The notes: generated from the sequence alone by a model not told the origin. A DNA stretch of 64,000 nt from Burkholderia stagnalis (GCF_902830275.1 NZ_CADESW010000012.1:62001-126000); one strand, 5' to 3'. Shown: positions 48,449-58,734, numbered from the stretch's first letter. Program-made: numbers and translations.

Positions 48449-49567
48449 TTACGCGATCCGCTCTTCGGAAGCCGGATCGAACAGCACGGCCTTCGACACG
48501 TCGAACAGCAGCGACAGCGTCTGGTCGGGCTGCGGGTTCGCGGCCGGATGCACGCGGCTCACGATGCGCTTGCCGTTCACCTGCGCGAACACGTGCGTGT
48601 CGGGGCCGGTCGGCTCGGTCACGTCGACGCGCACGTCGAGCGGCTGCAGGTGCGACGCGTCGCCGTTGTGCGCGTGGCGCACGTCGGTGATGCGCTCCGG
48701 GCGCAGGCCGAGGATCACCTCGCGGCCGACGTGCGCGTTCAGCTTGCCCGCGTCGAACGGCAGGTTCAGCGCGCCGCGCGTGACGCCCGTGTCGATCTCG
48801 AGCGCGACGCCGCTGCCCTGCCCCACCAGCCGGCCGTTGATGAAGTTCATCGGCGGCGCGCCGATGAAGCCCGCGACGAACAGGTTCGACGGCGAATCGT
48901 AGATGTCCTGCGGCGCGCCGAACTGCTGCACCACGCCGTCCTTCATCACCGCGATGCGGTCGCCGAGCGTCATCGCCTCGATCTGGTCGTGCGTCACGTA
49001 GACGATCGTCGTGCCGAGGCGCTGGTGCAGCAGCTTGATTTCCGCGCGCATCTCGATGCGCAGCTTCGCGTCGAGGTTCGACAGCGGCTCGTCGAACAGG
49101 AACAGCGCCGGGTCGCGCGCGAGCGCGCGGCCCATCGCGACGCGCTGCCGCTGGCCGCCCGACAGCTGGCCCGGCTTGCGGTCGAGCAGGTGCTGGATCT
49201 GCAGCATCTGCGACACGCGATCGACGATCTGCTGCTGCTCGCTCTTCGGCACCTTGCGGATGTTCAGGCCGAACGAGATGTTCTCGCGCACCGTCATCGA
49301 CGGATACAGCGCGTACGACTGGAACACCATCGCGATGTCGCGATCCTTCGGCGACAGGTCGTTGACGACCTTGCCGTCGATCCGGATCTCGCCGCTCGTG
49401 ACGGTCTCGAGCCCGGCGATCATGTTGAGCAGCGTCGACTTCCCGCAGCCCGAGCCGCCGACGAGAATCAGGAACTGGCCGTCCTCGATGTCGATGTCGA
49501 CACCCTTCAGGACCGGCACCCCGTTCGGGTAGGTCTTGTACACGTCACGGATGGAAAGGCTTGCCAT
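48449..49567 (-). CDS. gtsD: sugar ABC transporter ATPase, MalK/UgpC type
   Basis: A protein of 372 residues. Walker A is GGSGCGKST, the signature is LSGGQRQRVAMGRALARDP, Walker B is LFLFDEPLSNLDA, and the C-terminal OB-fold regulatory domain (about 240-372) contains FVAGFIGAPPMNFINGRLVG and GLRPERI. It powers the sugar permeases encoded upstream. The symbol follows the pseudomonad glucose system and rests on context with zwf, pgl and glk. Confidence 0.9.
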   Translation of the reverse strand: MASLSIRDVYKTYPNGVPVLKGVDIDIEDGQFLILVGGSGCGKSTLLNMIAGLETVTSGEIRIDGKVVNDLSPKDRDIAMVFQSYALYPSMTVRENISFGLNIRKVPKSEQQQIVDRVSQMLQIQHLLDRKPGQLSGGQRQRVAMGRALARDPALFLFDEPLSNLDAKLRIEMRAEIKLLHQRLGTTIVYVTHDQIEAMTLGDRIAVMKDGVVQQFGAPQDIYDSPSNLFVAGFIGAPPMNFINGRLVGQGSGVALEIDTGVTRGALNLPFDAGKLNAHVGREVILGLRPERITDVRHAHNGDASHLQPLDVRVDVTEPTGPDTHVFAQVNGKRIVSRVHPAANPQPDQTLSLLFDVSKAVLFDPASEERIA

Positions 49568-49675
49568 GCTGTGAATCCTCTGTCTCGAGCGGCGCGCCCC
49601 GCGCGCCGCGTCCGGTTCGTTTCGATGCGCCGCGCGTCGCGCGCGGCCGGTTCGTCGTCTCGTATGAAACCGCGC

Positions 49676-50533
49676 TCAGCCCTTCACCGCGCCCGCCGTC
49701 AGGCCGCGCACGAAGTAGCGGCCGGCGATCACGTAGACGAGCAGCGTCGGCAGCGCGGCGATGATCGCGCCCGCCATGTCGACGTTGTATTCCTTCACGC
49801 CCGTCGACGTGTTCACGAGGTTGTTCAGCGCGACCGTGATCGGCATCGAATCGACGCCGGAGAACACGATCCCGAACAGGAAGTCGTTCCAGATCTGCGT
49901 GAACTGCCAGATCAGGCACACCATGAAGATCGGCAGCGACACGGGCAGCAGGATCTTCGTGAAGATCGTGAAGAAGCCCGCGCCGTCGATGCGCGCGGCC
50001 TTCACCAGCTCGGCCGGCACGCTCACGTAGAAGTTGCGGAAGAACATCGTCGTGAACGCGATGCCGTACACGACGTGCACGAACACGAGGCCGGGAATCG
50101 TGTTGGCGAGGCCGAGCATCCCCTGCAGGCGCGCCATCGGCAGCAGGATCACCTGGAACGGGATGAAGCAGCCGACCAGCAGCATCGTGAACAGCGCGTC
50201 CGCGCCGCGAAAGCGCCAGTGCGTGAGCACGTAGCCGTTGAACGCGCCGATCAGCGACGAGATCAGCACGGCCGGGATCACCATCTGCAGCGAATTCAGG
50301 AAGAACGGCTTCATGCCGTCGCAGCGCACGCCGGTGCACGCGCCGCTCCACGCCTTCACCCACGGCTCGAGAGTCCAGTGCGACGGCGGCGTCAGCAGGT
50401 TGCCGGTGCGCAGCTGGTCGAGATCCTTGAACGACGTCGACAGCATCACGTAGATCGGGAACAGGAAGTACAGCGCGAACAGGATCAGGGCCGCGTAAAT
50501 GACCGCGCGGCTGATGGTCATCTTAGGCTGCAT
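49676..50533 (-). CDS. gtsC: sugar ABC transporter permease, MalG type
   Basis: A protein of 285 residues with six membrane helices. The EAA loop reads ELVKAARIDGAGFFTIFTKILLPVSLPIFMVCLIWQFTQIWNDFLFG, which contacts the ATPase. The extracytoplasmic loop holds a short Cys pair (GACTGVRCDG). The start overlaps the MalF-type permease gene by 11 bases. Confidence 0.92.
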   Translation of the reverse strand: MQPKMTISRAVIYAALILFALYFLFPIYVMLSTSFKDLDQLRTGNLLTPPSHWTLEPWVKAWSGACTGVRCDGMKPFFLNSLQMVIPAVLISSLIGAFNGYVLTHWRFRGADALFTMLLVGCFIPFQVILLPMARLQGMLGLANTIPGLVFVHVVYGIAFTTMFFRNFYVSVPAELVKAARIDGAGFFTIFTKILLPVSLPIFMVCLIWQFTQIWNDFLFGIVFSGVDSMPITVALNNLVNTSTGVKEYNVDMAGAIIAALPTLLVYVIAGRYFVRGLTAGAVKG

Positions 50534-51461
50534 TGCGGGTGCTCCTCGATTCCAGGTACATCAGCGGCACCAGCACCGCGACCACGGTCGCGAGCATCAT
50601 CACCGACGATGCGGCGCCGAGCCCGAGCTGGCCGCGGTTGAACGAAAACGTGTACATGAACATCGCCGGCAGCGACGACGACGTGCCGGGCCCGCCCGCG
50701 GTCAGCGCGACGACGAGGTCGAAGGTCTTGATCGTGATGTGGCAGAGGATCAGCAGCACCGAGAAGAACACCGGGCGCATGCTCGGGATCACGATCTTGC
50801 GGTAGATCGTCGGCAGCGTCGCGCCGTCGACCTGCGCGGCCTTGAAGATCTCGCTGTCGACGCCGCGCAGGCCCGCGAGGAACAGCGCCATCACGAAGCC
50901 GGTCGATTGCCACACGGCCGCGATCACCACGCAGAAGATCGCCTTGTCCGGATCGCCGAGCCAGTCGAACGAGAAGCTCGTCCAGCCCCAGTCGTGCATC
51001 ACCTTCTCGAGGCCGAGGCCCGGGTTCAGGATCCACTGCCACGCGGTGCCGGTGACGATGAACGACAGCGCCATCGGATACAGGAAGATCGCGCGCAGCG
51101 CGCCTTCGTTGCGGATCCGCTGGTCGAGCAGGATCGCGAGGAACAGCCCGAGCGCGACGCAGATCGCGATGAACGGGATGCCGAACCAGCCGAGGTTCGC
51201 GGCCGAGGTCCACCACACGTCGTTCTGGAACAGGTCGGAGTAACGGCCGAAACCGTCGAACTCGTAATTCGGCAACAGCCGCGAACGGGTCAGCGACAGA
51301 TAGCCGGTAATCAGGATGAAGCCATAGATGAACACCACGGCGATCGCCACGCTGGGTGCGAGCACCAGCTTCGGGATCCAGCGGTCGGCGAACGCCGACA
51401 TCGGCGACGTGCGCCGGGCGCCGGCAGCGCCGGATCCGTTTCCGCTAAGAGGGGCAGCCAC
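50523..51461 (-). CDS. gtsB: sugar ABC transporter permease, MalF type
   Basis: A protein of 312 residues from a GTG at 51461, which has AGGAG nine bases upstream; the Met 20 codons on (51401) is also possible. Six membrane helices; the EAA loop reads EIFKAAQVDGATLPTIYRKIVIPSMRPVFFSVLLILCHITIKTFDLVVALT. It pairs with the MalG-type permease for glucose or mannose import. Confidence 0.9.
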   Translation of the reverse strand: MAAPLSGNGSGAAGARRTSPMSAFADRWIPKLVLAPSVAIAVVFIYGFILITGYLSLTRSRLLPNYEFDGFGRYSDLFQNDVWWTSAANLGWFGIPFIAICVALGLFLAILLDQRIRNEGALRAIFLYPMALSFIVTGTAWQWILNPGLGLEKVMHDWGWTSFSFDWLGDPDKAIFCVVIAAVWQSTGFVMALFLAGLRGVDSEIFKAAQVDGATLPTIYRKIVIPSMRPVFFSVLLILCHITIKTFDLVVALTAGGPGTSSSLPAMFMYTFSFNRGQLGLGAASSVMMLATVVAVLVPLMYLESRSTRNAA

Positions 51462-51558
51462 TTGATTCGACTCCTGGGACGAGAGTGATGCCGGCCAAGC
51501 CGGGGCCGGCATCGGATGCGGCGCGGGCCCGGCGGGCGGGCCCGATTGCTGCGCATGC

Positions 51559-51596
51559 AAAAACGCCCGGCGGATGAAACGTGACGTGCCGGGCGT
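51559..51596 (-). terminator. partial terminator between the binding-protein and permease genes
   Basis: On the minus strand ACGCCCGGC and GCCGGGCGT form a 9-bp stem followed by TTTTTGC. It lies just after the binding-protein stop, where it would reduce transcription of the permease genes relative to the binding protein. Confidence 0.7.
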
Positions 51597-51608
51597 GCGT
51601 TGCGCGCG

Positions 51609-52856
51609 TTACTTCACCTTCGCGGCTTTCGCGAGCGCGGCCACCGCGCTCTTCGAATCCTGCTGCGAGTTCATGAACTTCGTCACGACGTCGGTGATCG
51701 CGCCGGCGGTTGCGTCGCCCTGCGCCATGCCGTGCGCGAGCGACGGCACGAAGCCGCCCGACTTGATCGCGGTCTGCTCGTCGGCATACGACTTCTTCGC
51801 GCAGTCGTCGAACTTGTCCATCTTCACGCCGAGGCGCACCGGCACCGAGCCCTTCAGCAGGCTGAACTGCTCCTGGAATTCCGGCGTCATGATGGTCTTC
51901 GCGAGCGCGACCTGGCCCGGCGTCGCGGCGCTCTGCCCCTTCTGCTGGAAGAACACGAACGAATCGACGTTGAACGTATACGAATTCGCGGTGCCCGGCA
52001 CCGGCGCGCAGATGTAGTCCTTGCCCGCCTTCTTGCCCGCGTTCTCGAACTCGCCTTTCGCCCAGTCGCCCATGAACTGCATGCCGGCCTTGCCGTTGAT
52101 CACCATCGCGGTCGCGAGGTTCCAGTCGCGGCCGTTACGGCCGGCGTCGAAGTAGCCCTGGATCTTGCGCACGGTGTTGAACACGTCGAGCATCTGCGGC
52201 GACGTCAGCGTCGCCTGGTCGAGATCGACGATCGCCTTCTTGTAGAACGCCGGGCCCTGCGACAGCACGACGTCTTCCCACAGCGTCAGGTCCTGCCACG
52301 GCTGGCCGCCCATCGCGACCGGCTGGATGCCCGCGGCCTTCAGCTTGTCGGCGACCGCGAAGAATTCGGGCCAGGTGGTCGGCACCTTCGCGCCCACCTT
52401 GTCGAGCGCGGCCTTGTTCACGTAGAGCCAGTTCACGCGGTGCACCGAGAACGGCGCGCCGACGGTGTGGCCCTTGTACTTCATGATCTTGTCGATTTCC
52501 GGCGGCAGGTTCTGCTTCCAGTCGCCGGCGGCCGGGTCGATGTTGACGAGCACGCCCTGGTCCGCCCAATCCTGGATCAGCGGGCCCTTGATCTGCGCGG
52601 CCGACGGTGCGTCGCCGCTGATCACCTTGGTCTTCAGCGCGGTCATCGCCGCCGCGCCGGCGCCGCCCGCGACCGCGAAATCCTTCCACACGTAGCCCTG
52701 CTTCTGCAGGTCGTCCTTCAGTACGCCGACGGCCTTCGATTCGCCGCCCGAGGTCCACCAGTGCAGCACCGTCACATTCTCGGCCGCCTGCGCCGCCACG
52801 GCGCCAACCATCAGACCTGCGGCGCACAGCGCGCCCATGATCGCGCGAACTTTCAT
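51609..52856 (-). CDS. gtsA: periplasmic sugar-binding protein
   Basis: A protein of 415 residues with a signal peptide (MKVRAIMGALCAAGLMVGAVAAQAA). The mature part has the family-1 sugar-binding pattern VTVLHWWTSGGESKAVGVLKDDLQKQGYVW and FNVDSFVFFQQKG. The WWTSGGE start and the gene context (zwf, pgl, glk divergent) point to glucose, with mannose or xylose as alternatives. First gene of the leftward sugar transporter operon. Confidence 0.9.
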   Translation of the reverse strand: MKVRAIMGALCAAGLMVGAVAAQAAENVTVLHWWTSGGESKAVGVLKDDLQKQGYVWKDFAVAGGAGAAAMTALKTKVISGDAPSAAQIKGPLIQDWADQGVLVNIDPAAGDWKQNLPPEIDKIMKYKGHTVGAPFSVHRVNWLYVNKAALDKVGAKVPTTWPEFFAVADKLKAAGIQPVAMGGQPWQDLTLWEDVVLSQGPAFYKKAIVDLDQATLTSPQMLDVFNTVRKIQGYFDAGRNGRDWNLATAMVINGKAGMQFMGDWAKGEFENAGKKAGKDYICAPVPGTANSYTFNVDSFVFFQQKGQSAATPGQVALAKTIMTPEFQEQFSLLKGSVPVRLGVKMDKFDDCAKKSYADEQTAIKSGGFVPSLAHGMAQGDATAGAITDVVTKFMNSQQDSKSAVAALAKAAKVK

Positions 52857-53281
52857 TACTTATCTCCTCCAGACTGAATCAACTCGTGAGGTTCCGCAGC
52901 GGGAACCGGCTTCTTGGTGACGACGGGGAAATCGAGCCGCAGGGCGCTGCGCGCACGGGGCCGATGACCGGCCGGGCTCTTACAGAAAGCGTGACTTGAG
53001 ATTCAACGGCGTGTCTCCTCTTGTGTTTCTGGCCCACCGCGACGCGGCGCGAGCCCGGGGCCGACGACGCTCGCACGATGCGCGTCATCAATGTCCGATA
53101 ACATTCGGCACATGGCATACCCCGCGACGAAGAACGCGCTGTTGCATCGACCGCGCTTCATTTTTTCTTCGCCCGGGTGCTACCCCTTGCGGCGGATTGT
53201 AGTTAAACTACAATTCAGTGTCAAAAATATTTTTATCGCACTACGGATCGCTTCCCAGCACCCCAACCCGGGCGGAGACAC
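52857..53281. other. divergent control region between sugar transporter and zwf
   Basis: A 425-bp non-coding region. It holds the HexR-like palindrome at 53196-53214 and the promoters of both operons. No other clear element was identified. Confidence 0.6.
53196..53214. promoter_or_regulatory. HexR-like operator upstream of zwf
   Basis: A 19-bp perfect palindrome (9-bp arms around a central A), ATTGTAGTT A AACTACAAT. It fits the TTGT-N7-ACAA core and the TGTARTxxxAYTACA form reported for HexR sites in proteobacteria. It lies 67 bases before the zwf start. HexR is encoded as the C-terminal half of the glucokinase fusion in this operon, so autoregulation is likely. Confidence 0.85.
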
Positions 53282-54751
53282 ATGCATACCGATTCCAGCT
53301 TTACCTTCGTACTTTTCGGCGGCACCGGCGATTTGTCGATGCGCAAGATCCTCCCGGCGCTGTTCGAAGCACACCGCGCGAACATGCTGGCGGAGACCGG
53401 CAAGATCGTCGCGGTCGCGCGCCACGCGGCCGATCTCGCCGGGTATCTCGAATGGGTCGAGGAACACGTGAAGCCGCACGCGGCGAAGGCGTCGCGCGGC
53501 ACGTTCGACGAGGCCGCATGGAAAAGCTTCGTCGAGCGCATCGTGTACGTGAAGCTCGACCTCGGCCGCGCGGAAGACTACGCGCTGCTGCGCGACACGG
53601 TCCACCCGCTGCCCGGCACCCGGGTGTTCTATCTCGCGACGGGCCCGTCGCTGTTCGAGCCGATCTGCAAGGCGCTCGCGGCGGTCGGCCTGAACCAGGG
53701 CGCGCGCATCGTGCTCGAGAAGCCGCTCGGCTACGACCTGCGCTCGTCGAACGCGATCAACGACGCGGTGGGCGAGATCTTCGCGGAAGACCAGATCTAC
53801 CGGATCGACCACTACCTCGGGAAGGAGCCGGTGCAGAACCTGCTCGCGCTGCGCTTCGGCAACGCGCTGTTCGAGCCGCTGTGGCGCCGCGAATGGGTCG
53901 AGAGCATCCAGATCACGATCGCCGAGGAGCTCGGCGTCGAGGCGCGCGGCGATTTCTACGACAACACCGGCGCGCTGCGCGACATGGTGCAGAACCACCT
54001 GCTGCAGCTGCTGTCGATCGTCGCGATGGAACCGCCGCACTCGATGGATTCCGACTCCGTGCGCGACGAGAAGCTGCGCGTGCTGCGCGCGCTGAAGCCG
54101 GTCGACCCGCGCGACATCGGCAAGGTCGCGGTGCGCGGCCAGTACCACGCCGGCGTGATCAAGGGCGCGCAGGTGCCCGCCTATGCGACCGAGCCGGGCG
54201 TGAAGCCGGACAGCCCGACCGAGACCTTCGTCGCGCTGAAGGTCGAGATCGAGAACTGGCGCTGGGCCGGCGTGCCGTTCTTCCTGCGCACCGGCAAGCG
54301 GCTCGCCGATCGCGTCGCGGAGATCGTCGTCAACTTCCGTCCGGTGCCGCATTCGGCGCTCGGGCCGACCGCGCTGCGCCCCGGCGCGAACCGCCTCGTG
54401 ATCCGCCTGCAGCCGAACGAGACGATCCGCCTGTACTGCCTCGCGAAGCAGCCCGGCGAAGGGATGAACCTCGCGAGCGTGCACCTCGACCTCGCGTTCG
54501 ACCAGTTCTTCAAGGAAGGCCAGATGGAGGCGTACCAGCGCCTGCTGCTCGACGTGATCAACGGCCGCCTCGCCCTGTTCGTGCGGCGCGACGAGCAGGA
54601 AGCCGCGTGGCGCTGGGTCGAGCCGATCCTGAACGAATGGGCGCGCTCGCTGAAGCCGCCGAAGCCGTATGCGGCGGGCACGTGGGGCCCGGCCGCGGCG
54701 AGCGCGATGCTCGCGCAGCACGGCACCTGCTGGCTCGAGGAAGAGAATTGA
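53282..54751 (+). CDS. zwf: glucose-6-phosphate dehydrogenase
   Basis: A protein of 489 residues. The NADP-binding motif is FGGTGDLSMRKILPAL, the active-site signature is RIDHYLGKEPVQN, and the substrate-binding lysine motif LEKPLGYDLRSS is present. It converts glucose 6-phosphate to 6-phosphogluconolactone, the first step of the Entner-Doudoroff and pentose phosphate routes. First gene of zwf-pgl-glk/hexR. Confidence 0.98.
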   Translation: MHTDSSFTFVLFGGTGDLSMRKILPALFEAHRANMLAETGKIVAVARHAADLAGYLEWVEEHVKPHAAKASRGTFDEAAWKSFVERIVYVKLDLGRAEDYALLRDTVHPLPGTRVFYLATGPSLFEPICKALAAVGLNQGARIVLEKPLGYDLRSSNAINDAVGEIFAEDQIYRIDHYLGKEPVQNLLALRFGNALFEPLWRREWVESIQITIAEELGVEARGDFYDNTGALRDMVQNHLLQLLSIVAMEPPHSMDSDSVRDEKLRVLRALKPVDPRDIGKVAVRGQYHAGVIKGAQVPAYATEPGVKPDSPTETFVALKVEIENWRWAGVPFFLRTGKRLADRVAEIVVNFRPVPHSALGPTALRPGANRLVIRLQPNETIRLYCLAKQPGEGMNLASVHLDLAFDQFFKEGQMEAYQRLLLDVINGRLALFVRRDEQEAAWRWVEPILNEWARSLKPPKPYAAGTWGPAAASAMLAQHGTCWLEEEN

Positions 54752-54836
54752 CGATGTCCCGGGCGGGCGCCGCGCAGGCGGCGCCCGCCGCCGTACCCCA
54801 ACACGATTGAACAGATAACAGCAGTCCGGAGGAGAT

Positions 54837-55517
54837 GTGATCGAGATCCACGCTTTCGACACCCAGGAAGCGCAAAGCGACGCGCTCGCGCAAGCCGTCG
54901 GCGACGCGCTGCGCGCGGTGCTCGCCCGCCCCGCGCGCCCGACGCTCGCGGTGTCCGGCGGCACCAGCCCGCGCCCGTTCCTGCAGGCGCTGTCGCACGC
55001 GGCGCTCGACTGGAGCCATGTCGACGTGACGCTGGTCGACGACCGCTGGGTGCCGGAAGACGACGCCGCGAGCAACGCGAGCCTCGTGCGCGGCGCACTG
55101 CTGCAGCATGCCGCCGCGGCGGCGACCTTCCTGCCGCTCGTCGATACGCGCGCCGCGCTCGACGCGCACGTCGCCGCGCTGAATGCGAACCCCGCGCACC
55201 GCCTGCCCGATATCGCGGTGCTCGGCATGGGCGAGGACGGCCACACCGCGTCGATCTTCGCCGACGCGCCCGAATGGGGCCACGCGATCACCACCGCCGA
55301 GCGCTTCGTCGCCGTGCATCCCGGCGCGGCGCCGCATGCGCGCGTGAGCTTTTCGCTCGACGCGCTGACGCGCATCGACCGGCTGTTCCTGCTGATCGCC
55401 GGCAGCCGCAAGCGCGAGGTGCTCGAGGCGGCCGCTGCGTCGCCGCAGCAGAACGCCATTTCGAAACTGGCCAACGACAAGGGGACCCAGCTCGATGTCT
55501 ACTGGTGCGCAAAGTAA
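54837..55517 (+). CDS. pgl: 6-phosphogluconolactonase
   Basis: A protein of 226 residues. The GTG at 54837 is the only workable start, behind GGAGGAG, since the ATG two bases earlier hits an immediate stop. Motifs are [37 protein letters not shown] and the catalytic-loop [19 protein letters not shown]. It hydrolyses 6-phosphogluconolactone. It overlaps the glk/hexR gene by 23 bases. Confidence 0.96.
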   Translation: MIEIHAFDTQEAQSDALAQAVGDALRAVLARPARPTLAVSGGTSPRPFLQALSHAALDWSHVDVTLVDDRWVPEDDAASNASLVRGALLQHAAAAATFLPLVDTRAALDAHVAALNANPAHRLPDIAVLGMGEDGHTASIFADAPEWGHAITTAERFVAVHPGAAPHARVSFSLDALTRIDRLFLLIAGSRKREVLEAAAASPQQNAISKLANDKGTQLDVYWCAK

Positions 55518-57426
55518 AGCCGCCGCCGCCGCGGGCCAACATGCCGACGGCCCGCGCCTGCTCGCGGACGTGGGCGGCACCAACGCGCGCTTCGCGCTCG
55601 AAACCGGGCCGGGCGAGATCACGCAGATTCGCGTCTACCCGGGCGCCGAGTATCCGACGCTCACCGACGCGATCCGCAAATACCTGAAGGACGTGAAGAT
55701 CGCCCGCGTGAACCACGCGGCGATCGCGATCGCGAACCCGGTCGACGGCGACCAGGTCACGATGACCAACCACGACTGGAGCTTCTCGATCGAGGCGACG
55801 CGCCGCGCGCTCGGCTTCGACACGCTGCTCGTCGTCAACGACTTCACCGCGCTCGCGATGGCGCTGCCGGGCCTGACCGACGCGCAGCGCGTGCAGATCG
55901 GCGGCGGCGCGCGCCGCCAGAACAGCGTGATCGGCCTGCTCGGGCCCGGCACCGGGCTCGGCGTGTCCGGGCTGATTCCGGCCGACGACCGCTGGATCGC
56001 GCTCGGCAGCGAGGGCGGCCATGCGTCGTTCGCGCCGCAGGACGAGCGCGAGGATCTCGTGCTGCAGTACGCGCGCAAGAAGTTTCCGCACGTGTCGTTC
56101 GAACGCGTGTGCGCGGGGCCCGGCATCGAGATCATCTATCGCGCGCTCGCCGCGCGCGACAAGAAGCGCGTCGCTGCGAGCGTCGACACGGCCGAGATCG
56201 TCGAGCGAGCGCATGCGGGCGATGCGCTCGCGCTCGAGACGGTCGAATGCTTCTGCGCGATCCTCGGCTCGTTCGCGGGCAGCGTCGCGCTCACGCTCGG
56301 CGCGCTCGGCGGCGTCTACATCGGCGGCGGCGTCGCGCTGAAGCTCGGCGAGCTGTTCACGCGCTCGCCGTTCCGCGCGCGCTTCGAGGCGAAGGGCCGC
56401 TTCGCGCACTACCTCGAGAACGTGCCGACCTACCTGATCACCGCCGAATACCCGGCGTTCCTCGGCGTGTCGGCGATCCTCGCGGAGCAGTTGTCGAACC
56501 GCTCGGGCGGCGCGTCGTCGGCGGTGTTCGAGCGGATCCGCCAGATGCGCGACGCGCTGACGCCGGCCGAGCGCCGCGTCGCCGATCTCGCGCTGAACCA
56601 TCCGCGCTCGATCATCAACGACCCGATCGTCGACATCGCCCGCAAGGCCGACGTGAGCCAGCCGACCGTGATCCGCTTCTGCCGCTCGCTCGGCTGCCAG
56701 GGGCTGTCCGACTTCAAGCTGAAGCTCGCGACGGGCCTCACCGGCACGATCCCGATGAGCCACAGCCAGGTGCATCTCGGCGACACCGCGACCGACTTCG
56801 GCGCGAAGGTGCTCGACAACACGGTGTCGTCGATCCTGCAGCTGCGCGAGCACCTGAACTTCGAGCACGTCGAGAAGGCGATCGAGATCCTGAACGGCGC
56901 GCGGCGCATCGAGTTCTACGGGCTCGGCAACTCGAACATCGTCGCGCAGGATGCGCACTACAAGTTCTTCCGCTTCGGGATCCCGACGATCGCGTACGGC
57001 GACCTGTACATGCAGGCCGCGTCGGCCGCGCTGCTCGGCAAGGGCGACGTGATCGTCGCGGTGTCGAAGTCGGGGCGCGCGCCGGAGCTGCTGCGCGTGC
57101 TCGAGGTCGCGATGCAGGCCGGCGCGAAGGTGATCGCGATCACGTCGAGCAACACGCCGCTCGCGAAGCGCGCGACCGTCGCGCTCGAGACCGATCACAT
57201 CGAGATGCGCGAATCGCAGTTGTCGATGATTTCGCGAATCCTGCACCTGCTGATGATCGACATCCTCGCGGTCGGCGTCGCGATCCGCCGCGCCTCGCCG
57301 AACGCGGAGCTGAGCGAGGCCGTCGCGCAGGCGAAGACGCGCGCCAGCGACGACGAGACGGCCGACGTGCTCGACTGGCTGAGCCACGGCGCGTCGCCTG
57401 CCGCGCGGGACGCGGCGAGGGACTGA
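55495..57426 (+). CDS. glk: glucokinase fused to HexR/RpiR-family regulator
   Basis: A protein of 643 residues. Residues about 20-340 are a ROK-type/GlkA glucokinase: [15 protein letters not shown] (ATP site), [27 protein letters not shown] and [10 protein letters not shown]. Residues about 350-640 are a HexR-type regulator with an N-terminal HTH_6 domain ([28 protein letters not shown]) and a SIS sugar-phosphate domain ([47 protein letters not shown] region). The protein phosphorylates glucose and its other half probably senses a hexose phosphate or KDPG to control zwf. Such a fusion is known in Burkholderia. Confidence 0.95.
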   Translation: MSTGAQSKAAAAAGQHADGPRLLADVGGTNARFALETGPGEITQIRVYPGAEYPTLTDAIRKYLKDVKIARVNHAAIAIANPVDGDQVTMTNHDWSFSIEATRRALGFDTLLVVNDFTALAMALPGLTDAQRVQIGGGARRQNSVIGLLGPGTGLGVSGLIPADDRWIALGSEGGHASFAPQDEREDLVLQYARKKFPHVSFERVCAGPGIEIIYRALAARDKKRVAASVDTAEIVERAHAGDALALETVECFCAILGSFAGSVALTLGALGGVYIGGGVALKLGELFTRSPFRARFEAKGRFAHYLENVPTYLITAEYPAFLGVSAILAEQLSNRSGGASSAVFERIRQMRDALTPAERRVADLALNHPRSIINDPIVDIARKADVSQPTVIRFCRSLGCQGLSDFKLKLATGLTGTIPMSHSQVHLGDTATDFGAKVLDNTVSSILQLREHLNFEHVEKAIEILNGARRIEFYGLGNSNIVAQDAHYKFFRFGIPTIAYGDLYMQAASAALLGKGDVIVAVSKSGRAPELLRVLEVAMQAGAKVIAITSSNTPLAKRATVALETDHIEMRESQLSMISRILHLLMIDILAVGVAIRRASPNAELSEAVAQAKTRASDDETADVLDWLSHGASPAARDAARD

Positions 57427-57460
57427 CGCGCGCCGCGGCTGCGTCGCGCGGGCCGCATGT

Positions 57461-57497
57461 AAAAAAACGCCACCGGGTGCGATGCCCCGGTGGCGTT
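57461..57497. terminator. bidirectional terminator between glk/hexR and the MFS gene
   Basis: The stem AAACGCCACCGGG pairs with CCCGGTGGCGTTT around an 8-base loop, with A-rich sequence on the left and T-rich on the right. It can stop transcription from both sides. Confidence 0.9.
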
Positions 57498-57516
57498 TTT
57501 CATTCCAGCGCGCCGC

Positions 57517-58734
57517 TCAGGCGCCGGCCTTCACCGGCCGGCCATGCCAGCGCAGCACGAGGATCCGCCCGGCGAAGCACAGGATGCCCGTCACGCCGAT
57601 CGTGACGCCCATCGCGAACGGCGTGCCGTCCGCGAGTGCGCCGATCGCGACGCTCGCGAGCGCGCCGAGCGCGAGCTGCATCGCGCCGAACACGGCCGCC
57701 GACGCGCCCGCGTTGTGCGGATAGCGGTGCATCAGGTCGGTCGTGCAGTTCGCCGACAGGATCCCGACCACGCCGACGACGAAGAACAGGCACACCACGA
57801 TCGACCACAGCCCGCCCCACCCCGTCAGCGCGACGAGCGCGACCGCGAGCGACGCGACGCAGCTCACGAGCGACGCCGCCGCGATGATCCGCAGCGAGCC
57901 GAGGCGGCCGACGAGCCGCGTGTTCGTGAAGTTGCCGATCATGATGCCGACCACGTTCAGGCCGAACAGCAGGCCGTAATGCTGCGGCGACACGTGGAAG
58001 TATTCGATGTAGACGAACGGCGTCGCGGTGATGTACGAGAACATCGACGCGAATGCCATTCCGCCGCACAGCATGTGGCCCCATGCGACGGGATCGGACA
58101 GGATGCGCCCGTACGACGCGAACGACGCGAGCACGGCCGCGCTCTTGCGCCGCTCCTTCGGCCAGGTTTCCGGCACGCGCAGGTAGGCGGTCGCCGCGCA
58201 CAGCGCGCCGAACGCCGCGAGCACGACGAACACGCCGCGCCAGCCGGCGAAGCGCAGCACCTGCCCGCCGAGCAGCGGCGCGAGCAGCGGGCCCACCGCG
58301 GTGACGATCGCGACCATCGACAGCACCTTCGCCGCGTCGCTCGGTTCGTGCGCGTCGCGCGCGATCGCCCGCGCGAGCACCGATGCCGCGCCCGCGCCGA
58401 GCGCCTGCAGGAAGCGCACGACGATCAGCATGTCGATCGAGCCGGCCACGACGCAGCCGATGCTCGCGAGCGTGAACAGCGCGATGCCGCCGAGCAGCAC
58501 CGGGCGCCGGCCCCAGGTGTCGGACAGCGGGCCGTACAGCAGCATGCCGATCGAGAAGCCGGCCATGAAGCTCGTCAGCGTGCGCTGCGCGGCGCCGGCG
58601 CTCACGGAGAAGCCTTGCGCGATCGACGGCAGGCTCGGCAGGTACATGTCGGTGGCGATGGGTCCGCAGGCGGCAAGCGCGCCGAGCAGCAGGATCAGCC
58701 GGGCATCGGGCCGGCGCCGGACGACGTGAGACAT
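57517..58734 (-). CDS. Bcr/CflA-family drug efflux transporter
   Basis: A protein of 405 residues with twelve membrane helices. Start MSHVVRRRPDARLILLLGALAACGPIATDMYLPSLPSIAQGF is the Bcr/CflA first-helix signature (D-M-Y-L-P-..P). Motif A reads GPLSDTWGRRPVLLGG. Relatives export bicyclomycin, chloramphenicol, sulphonamides or dipeptides with proton antiport. The substrate cannot be read. The ATG at 58734 is preferred; a good ribosome binding site is not obvious. Confidence 0.9.
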   Translation of the reverse strand: MSHVVRRRPDARLILLLGALAACGPIATDMYLPSLPSIAQGFSVSAGAAQRTLTSFMAGFSIGMLLYGPLSDTWGRRPVLLGGIALFTLASIGCVVAGSIDMLIVVRFLQALGAGAASVLARAIARDAHEPSDAAKVLSMVAIVTAVGPLLAPLLGGQVLRFAGWRGVFVVLAAFGALCAATAYLRVPETWPKERRKSAAVLASFASYGRILSDPVAWGHMLCGGMAFASMFSYITATPFVYIEYFHVSPQHYGLLFGLNVVGIMIGNFTNTRLVGRLGSLRIIAAASLVSCVASLAVALVALTGWGGLWSIVVCLFFVVGVVGILSANCTTDLMHRYPHNAGASAAVFGAMQLALGALASVAIGALADGTPFAMGVTIGVTGILCFAGRILVLRWHGRPVKAGA

